DNA of 64,000 nt from Actinomycetota bacterium. GTDB lineage: Bacteria > Actinomycetota > Actinomycetes > Actinomycetales > Microbacteriaceae. Below, in pieces: positions 55,075-61,172 of this stretch (positions are counted from its first letter, which is position 1; each line of letters starts with the position of its first letter). The DNA lies in contig JAIUPK010000004.1 in the NCBI GenBank assembly GCA_020160915.1, forward strand, positions 372,001 to 436,000, written 5' to 3'. The translations under genes were made by a program, and so were the position numbers. The notes beneath the pieces are model-generated. The model worked only from the letters and a program-made list of their open reading frames with translations, was not told where the DNA came from and made no database searches.

Positions 55075-55080
55075 AGGCTA
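55075..55080 (-). promoter_or_regulatory. -10 hexamer, leaderless promoter of the EamA gene
   Basis: TAGCCT on the minus strand ends 6 bases before GTG 55068. It lies 7 bases from the opposite-facing hexamer of the next gene. Confidence 0.45.
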
Positions 55081-55087
55081 GCGGCTC

Positions 55088-55093
55088 TAATGT
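55088..55093 (+). promoter_or_regulatory. -10 hexamer, leaderless promoter of the clostripain-family gene
   Basis: TAATGT ends 7 bases before ATG 55101. This favours that ATG over the GTG at 55092, which overlaps the hexamer. Confidence 0.45.
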
Positions 55094-55100
55094 GAGTGTC

Positions 55101-56987
55101 ATGCGCGCACGTATCCCTGCCCTGCTTGCCGCCCTCGCCGTGGTCATTCCGCTTGCGGCGTGTTCCTCAGCCCCGCAGCCGAGCGTCGAGCCCGCCACGG
55201 CCTCCGGCTCCTGGACGGTGCTCACGTACTCCATCGCCGACACGAACCTCGAGCCGTTCATGATGACCGACCTCGAGGAGCTGGGTGACGTCGGCACCCA
55301 GGAGGGGCTGAACGTCGTCGCGCTCGTCGACCGCTCCGCTGAGTACTCGGACGAGCCAGTGCTCGGCCTGGAGCCCTGGTCGGGTGCGAAGTATCTCGAG
55401 ATCGACCAGAACGAGGCGACCGTGCTCGAGGACATGGGCGACGTCAACACCGGTGACCCCAATGTACTCGCCGACTTCATCGCCCGCGCGATCTACGACT
55501 ACCCCGCCGACCACTACGCCCTGATCATCTCCGACCATGGCGCATCTTGGCCCGGTGTCGGCGCCGACGGGTCATTCGGCGATGACACTCTCAACCTCGC
55601 CGAACTGGATGCCTCGCTCGCCGCGGGGCTGAAGGCGGCGAACCTCGAGAAGTTCGACCTGCTCGGCTTCGATGCCTGCCTGATGGCCACCTACGAGGTC
55701 GCCTCCACGCTCCAGGATCGCGCCGAACGACTCGTGGCCTCGCAGGAGCTCGAGCCGGGTCACGGGTGGGACTACCGCGCGCTCGACACCATCGCCGACG
55801 ACGGCACTGCAACAGTCGACGAGCTCGGCTCGGCGATCATCGACGGTTTCGAGGCGCAGGCGCAGGACGAGGGCACCGACTCGGACATCACCCTCGCCAT
55901 GGTCGACCTCACCAAGATGGGTGCCGTGGATGCCGCGTTGAAGGCGTTCACCGATGTGCTGGTCGATCGGGCGAGCGCCGTGGGGCCGGTGGTCGGCCGC
56001 ACCCTCGCGTCGACCCTCGGATTCGGCCAGAGCCCGGACCCGGACCAGGACACGCACATGGCCGACCTTGCCTCGCTCACCTCTGAGATCGGGGTGCAGT
56101 TGCTCTTCGCCGCGCCCGCAGCCGACAACGTGACTCGGGCAATCAACGATGCCGTCGTGGATCGTGTCTCCGGCCAGGCGACCAAGGGTGCGACGGGATT
56201 GTCGATCTACTTCCCGCCGACCGTCGAGTACTTCGACCAGGACTACCGCGACCTTCCGAACGTCGGCGGGTGGATGGACTTCCTCACCGCGTACTACGCG
56301 CAGGGCGCCGACATCACCCAGCAGCCCGACATCAGCGACGCCGACATCACCTTCGGGCCCGATGGCGTGACGATCACCGGAAGCTTCGACATCGCGACCG
56401 GCAACAACCTCTCAGAGGCGTACATCAGGTACGGCGTGGTGGAGGACGACGGGTCGATCACCTTCCTCGGCGAGCAGGACGCGACGCTCTTCGACGACGG
56501 TACGGGAACCGCCAGTGGAACCTACGGCCTCACCTCCCTGGAGCTGAGCGACGGCACCGACACCGTCAGCGCGTACCTGTCGCTGTTCGGCAACACCGGC
56601 GGCGACGTCGTCACGGCGGAGATCCCGCTCGCCTACTACTCCCCCGACGGCTCGACCACCGGCGACCTCGTGCTCTCGGCAACGCTGGACCCCGAGACAG
56701 GCGAGATCCTCAGCGCGACGTATTTCGAGTACGACCAGGAGACGGGCACCTACGGCGAGTTCACGCCCGAGCCGGACTGGATCATCGTACCGATCGTGCT
56801 CAACGTGCTCGATGACGGCACCGAGGAGTGGCTGCTCACCAGTGATGTCGGCCTGTACGCCGACACCGCCGGTTTGTCGTACGACTCGGTGCCGCTGCCC
56901 TCGGGGACTTCGCTCTACCTCGAACTCGTGGTCGTCGACTTCGGCGGTAACTACGACAGCGTGAGCGGCACAGTCACGGTGCCGTGA
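55101..56987 (+). CDS. Secreted clostripain-related cysteine peptidase lipoprotein
   Basis: A 628-residue protein. The signal peptide RARIPALLAALAVVIPL precedes the lipobox LAAC at about residue 21, so it should be anchored outside the membrane. The C11/clostripain domain follows: WTVLTYSIADTNLE, DYPADHYALIISDHGASW with catalytic His146, and DLLGFDACLMATYEVA with catalytic Cys193. The domain continues to about 415 (YFPPTVEYFDQDY). The remainder is beta-rich and acidic (ITFGPDGVTITGSFDI, GDLVLSATLDPETGEI), perhaps two sandwich domains. Substrate preference for Arg/Lys is family knowledge, not visible here. Confidence 0.88.
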   Translation: MRARIPALLAALAVVIPLAACSSAPQPSVEPATASGSWTVLTYSIADTNLEPFMMTDLEELGDVGTQEGLNVVALVDRSAEYSDEPVLGLEPWSGAKYLEIDQNEATVLEDMGDVNTGDPNVLADFIARAIYDYPADHYALIISDHGASWPGVGADGSFGDDTLNLAELDASLAAGLKAANLEKFDLLGFDACLMATYEVASTLQDRAERLVASQELEPGHGWDYRALDTIADDGTATVDELGSAIIDGFEAQAQDEGTDSDITLAMVDLTKMGAVDAALKAFTDVLVDRASAVGPVVGRTLASTLGFGQSPDPDQDTHMADLASLTSEIGVQLLFAAPAADNVTRAINDAVVDRVSGQATKGATGLSIYFPPTVEYFDQDYRDLPNVGGWMDFLTAYYAQGADITQQPDISDADITFGPDGVTITGSFDIATGNNLSEAYIRYGVVEDDGSITFLGEQDATLFDDGTGTASGTYGLTSLELSDGTDTVSAYLSLFGNTGGDVVTAEIPLAYYSPDGSTTGDLVLSATLDPETGEILSATYFEYDQETGTYGEFTPEPDWIIVPIVLNVLDDGTEEWLLTSDVGLYADTAGLSYDSVPLPSGTSLYLELVVVDFGGNYDSVSGTVTVP

Positions 56988-57009
56988 GCGGCGGTCACAG
57001 GCCCGCCCG

Positions 57010-57699
57010 TCACAGGCCGGCGATGATGAGCAGGATGCCCGTGGCAGCGAGCCACGCCGACCAGGCGATGTAGGCGATCGGAACGACGGCGCCGGCGAGC
57101 TTCCAGCCGTTCTTCTCGAACGGTCCCACGAATTCGAGCGAGCACAGTGCCAGGACGGCACCGACGACGATTCCCACGATGCCGATCCACGCAGGCAGCA
57201 CCGGGGACGACAGCACGGCTGCACCGACGAGAACGCTCCAGGTGCCGGTCAGCAGGTAGCCGAGGTGTTCGCCGACGGCCACCCCCAGGTAGCGGTTGAA
57301 TGCCTGGAAGACGATATCGATGGCCTCTGCTCGAGCAGGCGACGCCGTCTCCGATTCGCGTGCCAGAAAGGGCACCATGAACGGCCAGCGCACCAGTCCG
57401 AGAAACTGCACAGCGGCGGCGAGCACGCCGACGGTCGTGGCGATGGCCAGCAGCGTCGCATCCGCCCCGGCGAGCTGGGCAGACAGCAGCACCGCGACCG
57501 GTGCGAAGAGCACGGCCGTCATGGCGAATCCCCACCAGATCACCAGGAGCCGCGAGCCACCGGCACGGAACTTGGCGAGCACCTCCGGCGTCGACTGCCG
57601 CAGGATTCCCGGATACTCGAAGACGGCGGAGAGCGCGGCGAAGAAGACGTTGAACAGGATCGGCAGCGCGATCAGCAGGATTCCCGTGGCGATCATCAT
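57010..57699 (-). CDS. DUF4386 family membrane protein
   Basis: A 229-residue protein with six or seven membrane helices. NVFFAALSAVFEYPGILR at the N-terminus, LVRWPFMVPFLA near 105 and IDIVFQAFNRYLGVAVGEHLGYLLTG near 135 are the hallmarks of DUF4386, a family with no known activity. It is coupled to the upstream membrane gene by a four-base overlap and is probably controlled by the divergent TetR regulator. Confidence 0.85.
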   Translation of the reverse strand: MMIATGILLIALPILFNVFFAALSAVFEYPGILRQSTPEVLAKFRAGGSRLLVIWWGFAMTAVLFAPVAVLLSAQLAGADATLLAIATTVGVLAAAVQFLGLVRWPFMVPFLARESETASPARAEAIDIVFQAFNRYLGVAVGEHLGYLLTGTWSVLVGAAVLSSPVLPAWIGIVGIVVGAVLALCSLEFVGPFEKNGWKLAGAVVPIAYIAWSAWLAATGILLIIAGL

Positions 57700-58238
57700 G
57701 CGGACACCTTAGCCATCGCGGCACGCCGGGCGCGCGCGCCCAGCATGAGCCGTAGCGTGAGTCCGGTGGCGAGTGTGACCAGAGCCGCGCCGGAGAGGCC
57801 GAAGGTCACGTATCCGCGCTGCTCATCCACGATGACCGCTGCGGTGATGAACCAGGCGACCGCCCACGATGCGGCGACCACGAGCATCCACAGGGCGGCG
57901 TTCGCGGCGCCGCGGCGCAGCAGCGCGGCCTGTGCACCGCCGGTGACCGCGCCGGCGACGAGACCGTAGACCACGAGAGCTCCGGCCGAGGTCTGCCCGG
58001 CAGTCACAGCGGTGCCGAGACCAGCGCCCAGGGCGAGTCCGGCGGCGGTGGCCGCGATCCAGTAGGCACTCACGGCGGGCCGGAGTGCAAGCCACTGGGC
58101 GGTGCCGAGCACCGCCCCGGCCACGAGGCCGGCGAGGGTCGCCGACAGAAAGCCACCCTGGGTGCTGCCCAGTTGCACGGCCGCTAGGCCGCCGAGGGGG
58201 AAGGCGACGATGGTGAAGGCCCAGCGAAGCGGGGACAT
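57696..58238 (-). CDS. Predicted membrane protein, TetR-regulated
   Basis: A 180-residue protein with about six small-residue-rich membrane helices (AFTIVAFPLGGLAAVQLG, AGLVAGAVLGTAQWLALR, AAGLALGAGLGTAVTAG, etc.) and a basic tail. GAVLGTAQWLALRP resembles a repeat found in bacterial membrane proteins of unknown role. AAAGGAG lies 6 bases before ATG 58238. The longer frame upstream is rejected because it crosses the operator. Family not recognised. Confidence 0.75.
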   Translation of the reverse strand: MSPLRWAFTIVAFPLGGLAAVQLGSTQGGFLSATLAGLVAGAVLGTAQWLALRPAVSAYWIAATAAGLALGAGLGTAVTAGQTSAGALVVYGLVAGAVTGGAQAALLRRGAANAALWMLVVAASWAVAWFITAAVIVDEQRGYVTFGLSGAALVTLATGLTLRLMLGARARRAAMAKVSA

Positions 58239-58256
58239 CGGTGCTCCTTTCAGAAA

Positions 58257-58295
58257 GCGTACGTTGTACATTACGAGGTAGCGTACACTGTACAT
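58257..58295. promoter_or_regulatory. Twin operator between divergent membrane gene and tetR
   Basis: Two near-identical 15-base copies (58257-58271 and 58281-58295) differ at two positions. Each contains a GTAC-N3-GTAC palindrome, and the copies are 24 bases (just over two helical turns) apart. The layout fits binding of two TetR dimers in the shared promoter region, just before ATG 58297. Confidence 0.7.
58284..58289 (+). promoter_or_regulatory. -10 hexamer, leaderless promoter of the first tetR gene
   Basis: TACACT ends 7 bases before ATG 58297 and lies inside the second operator copy, so a bound repressor would block it. Confidence 0.45.
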
Positions 58296-58296
58296 C

Positions 58297-58875
58297 ATGG
58301 ATGCGCCAGAGTCAGTTCCCCGCACGCGTCGAGCCCGCGGCTCGCTCACCGAAGCCGAGATCCTCGACGCTGCCGAACGTGTGGCGAGCCAGGGCTGGGA
58401 CGCGCTCACGATGCGGGCCGTCGCGGCTGAGGTCGCGTCATCCGCGATGGCGCTGTACCGCTACTTCCCCACCAAAGACGACCTCGTGGAGGCGATGCTC
58501 GATCGCGTGCTCTGGCGTGTCGCCCTGCCCGAGCCCACGGGCGACTGGCTCGCCGATCTGCGTGCGATCGCTGAGTCGCACAGCCTGACGCTGCTCGAGA
58601 ACTCCTGGGCAATCGCTCCCCTGTTCAGTCATCCCGACCCCGGACCCGGGGCCAACCGCATCGGTGAGGCGGTCTTCGTCGCCCTCGCCCGAGGCGGAAT
58701 CGTGGATGCGGATGCGATCGCCGCCTTCAGCGCGCTCCTCGCCCTCAACTACGGCTGGGTCTCATTCGCGTCGGCAGGATCCCCCGCCCTGGGCGTGTAC
58801 GGCGAGACCGGCAACTACGACCGCGCACTCGGATTACTCCTTGCGGGGATCGCGGCGCGCGCAGTCAGGGGCTAA
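58297..58875 (+). CDS. TetR family transcriptional regulator
   Basis: A 192-residue repressor. The DNA-binding domain has LTEAEILDAAERVASQGWDALTMRAVAAEVASSAMALYRYFPTKDDLVEAML, a classical TetR helix-turn-helix, at about 13-60. The C-terminal domain resembles TetR_C_1 and would bind an unknown ligand. It probably represses itself and the divergent membrane-protein pair through the twin operator upstream. Confidence 0.92.
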   Translation: MDAPESVPRTRRARGSLTEAEILDAAERVASQGWDALTMRAVAAEVASSAMALYRYFPTKDDLVEAMLDRVLWRVALPEPTGDWLADLRAIAESHSLTLLENSWAIAPLFSHPDPGPGANRIGEAVFVALARGGIVDADAIAAFSALLALNYGWVSFASAGSPALGVYGETGNYDRALGLLLAGIAARAVRG

Positions 58876-58905
58876 CGTAGGTCGTCGCGGCGGAGGGAGC
58901 GTTTC

Positions 58906-59511
58906 GTGCCGGACAGTGTCGAGCGGCGGGCGTCGGGTCCCCGTGAGGAGCGCGGTGTTCTCCACGCGCGCATCCTGGAGTCCGCCCGCGATTCGTTCGC
59001 TGCCCACGGGTGGGCCGGAACCAGTATCCGCGCAGTCGCACGGGGCGCCGGGGTGGACCCAGCCCTCGTTTACCACTACTTCGGGTCCAAAGAGCAGCTG
59101 CTCGACGCAGCAACCGAGATGCCCGCTGACTGGGCCGCCGGAATCCGCAACGACTGGACAATGCCGCTCGACCGACTCGGCGAGGCACTGGTACGGGGAA
59201 CGCTTCGCAACTGGTCAAACGAACGATTCCGCCCGCTTCTGCTCGCGACACTTCAGACCGCCGCCCACGAGCCACGCACGCGCGAGAAGGTCGCGCGGGT
59301 CTTCGCCGGAGTCTTGATGGCACCCGCGCTGGAACGACTCGACGCCGACCAGCGGCTTCGGCGCGCAGGACTTGCCGCTACCCAGCTCCTCGGAATCGTC
59401 ATGATGCGTGAGGTGTGGCGCATCGAACCGATCGCCTCCATGACAGTTGATGAGTTGGCTGCGGCAGTCGGCCCCACCATCCAGCGATACCTCACCGACG
59501 ACCTCGACTGA
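58906..59511 (+). CDS. TetR family transcriptional regulator
   Basis: A 201-residue regulator. The helix-turn-helix region is RILESARDSFAAHGWAGTSIRAVARGAGVDPALVYHYFGSKEQLLDAA at about 23-70. The C-terminal half fits the TetR_C group of actinobacterial repressors, with ligand unknown. Start is GTG 58906, with GGAGGG 8 bases upstream. It is not closely related to the neighbouring TetR protein and has no evident target nearby other than the RCC1 operon promoter 9 bases downstream of its stop. Confidence 0.9.
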   Translation: MPDSVERRASGPREERGVLHARILESARDSFAAHGWAGTSIRAVARGAGVDPALVYHYFGSKEQLLDAATEMPADWAAGIRNDWTMPLDRLGEALVRGTLRNWSNERFRPLLLATLQTAAHEPRTREKVARVFAGVLMAPALERLDADQRLRRAGLAATQLLGIVMMREVWRIEPIASMTVDELAAAVGPTIQRYLTDDLD

Positions 59512-59519
59512 ACATCCCG

Positions 59520-59548
59520 TTGCACGGGAGCGCGTGCGTCGGTAGTCT
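59520..59548 (+). promoter_or_regulatory. Promoter of the RCC1/Tat-exported protein operon
   Basis: TTGCAC (59520-59525), a 17-base spacer and TAGTCT (59543-59548) make a good housekeeping promoter. The predicted leader is about 50 bases before ATG 59604. Confidence 0.55.
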
Positions 59549-59603
59549 CGGTGGCAAAAGTTTCAGCAGTGCGTGAAACTGGCGTCCTCACGAGAAAACC
59601 CGC

Positions 59604-61172
59604 ATGCGCAGAACCCGGCCTCTCCCCTGGTCGCGATGGCTTTCCGCCATCGTGCTCGCTGCTGCGTTCGCGCTACCGGCGGCAGGTCCCGCATCGGCGG
59701 CAACGGACTCGACGGACTTCTTCGTGTGGGGGTACAACGCCCACGGGGGGCTCGGGCTCGGCGGCGCAGCGCAGTCGGGACATCCGCTCGCCCTGACGCT
59801 CCCGGTAGGCGTCGCAAGCATCGCGGTGGGCGCGGACCACATGTTCGAGCTCGACGAGGACGGGCACCTCTGGGCTTGGGGAGGCAACACGAGTGGGCAG
59901 CTCGGCGACGGAACCACGACCGACCGCCGTGATCGGGTTGCGGTCAGCTTCCCGGACGGAACTCGAATCGTTCAGGTCAGCGCGTATCAGGATCATGTCC
60001 TCGCGCTCGACACCGACGGCACCGTGTGGTCGTGGGGTCGCGGTCATCGTGGTCAGCTCGGTGACGGAGCCACGTCGGATCGGAGCGCCCCCGCTCAGCT
60101 GTCCCTCGGCGTCACTGTGGTGTCGGTGACCGCCGGCCAGGAGCAGAGCTTCGCCGTCACTGCCGACGGAGACGTGCTCGCCTGGGGTGCCAATGATCGG
60201 GGCCAGCTCGGTGACGGCACGACGGGCGATCGCTCTGATCCCGTACTCATCGCGCTGCCCGGGTCGCCCACGGTGACGGCCATCGCGGCCGGAACGGCGT
60301 TCACCGCGGCTCTCACCAGCGACGGGCGGGTGTTCCTGTGGGGTGCGCAGGAACTCACGGGCACGCCCGGCACCACTGCACCCGTCGAGGTTGGTGACTT
60401 CGCGGGCACCCGGATCGTCGCACTTGCTGCGGGCGATTACCACCTACTCGCGCTCGACGACACCGGTGAGGTCTGGGCGTGGGGCGACGACACGTACGGT
60501 CAACTCGGTACTCCGGGCAGCAGCTCCAGTACTCCGGCCCGTGTGGATCTCCCGCCCACCGACAGCATTGCCGCCGCCGGCGCATTCTCCCTCGCCCTGC
60601 TCTCCGACGGCACAGTGCAATCGTGGGGGCGCAACCGTTTCGGGCAACTCGGGGATGACACGACCACCGACCGCGACGCCCCCGCGCCGGTGACGGCACT
60701 CGCCGGTGCGGAGGTCACGTCTGTCGCCGCCGGCCGGGATTCGGTCGCAGTGATGGTGGACCAGGGGCCGCTGGCCACGCTCACGCTGTCCCCATCTAAC
60801 GCGACCGTCGCACCGGGAGTTCCCCAAAGCTACGAGGTGCGCGGGCGCGACGCCTTCGGCAACGACCTCGGGCTCGTGAGCGACGCGACCCTGGCGATCC
60901 AGGGCGGCACCTGCTCGGCGTCGGCGTGCCGCTCGGAAGCGCCGGGACGGCACACCGTGTCTGCGACCTCCGGCTCGGTCGTCGGGGTGGCACTGCTCGT
61001 CGTATCGGCGTCGGGCGGTGGCGGCGGGGACAACGGTGGCGGCGACGAACCGGGCGGCATTCTCGGTCTCACGGGACTCAGCGTTGTCGGGCTCGTGGCC
61101 GCGATAGTAATCCTGCTCGCATCCGGTCTGCTCGCCGTGGTGCTGGGCCGACGCCCACGGAGGAGGCACTGA
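59604..61172 (+). CDS. Exported membrane-anchored RCC1-repeat (seven-blade propeller) protein
   Basis: A 522-residue protein. A Sec signal (SRWLSAIVLAAAFALPAAGP) ends near ASAA at 30-33. About 350 residues of RCC1 repeats follow. Seven W-G-x-N-x-x-G-Q-L-G-like segments are visible (for example WAWGGNTSGQLGDGT, WSWGRGHRGQLGDGA, QSWGRNRFGQLGDD), enough for a full seven-blade propeller. An Ig-like domain (ATLTLSPSNATVAPG) sits at about 390-465, then a Gly/Asp linker and one membrane helix with a basic end (LVAAIVILLASGLLAVVLG). So the propeller is displayed outside the cell. It is coupled to the next gene by TGATG. Partner unknown. Confidence 0.85.
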   Translation: MRRTRPLPWSRWLSAIVLAAAFALPAAGPASAATDSTDFFVWGYNAHGGLGLGGAAQSGHPLALTLPVGVASIAVGADHMFELDEDGHLWAWGGNTSGQLGDGTTTDRRDRVAVSFPDGTRIVQVSAYQDHVLALDTDGTVWSWGRGHRGQLGDGATSDRSAPAQLSLGVTVVSVTAGQEQSFAVTADGDVLAWGANDRGQLGDGTTGDRSDPVLIALPGSPTVTAIAAGTAFTAALTSDGRVFLWGAQELTGTPGTTAPVEVGDFAGTRIVALAAGDYHLLALDDTGEVWAWGDDTYGQLGTPGSSSSTPARVDLPPTDSIAAAGAFSLALLSDGTVQSWGRNRFGQLGDDTTTDRDAPAPVTALAGAEVTSVAAGRDSVAVMVDQGPLATLTLSPSNATVAPGVPQSYEVRGRDAFGNDLGLVSDATLAIQGGTCSASACRSEAPGRHTVSATSGSVVGVALLVVSASGGGGGDNGGGDEPGGILGLTGLSVVGLVAAIVILLASGLLAVVLGRRPRRRH

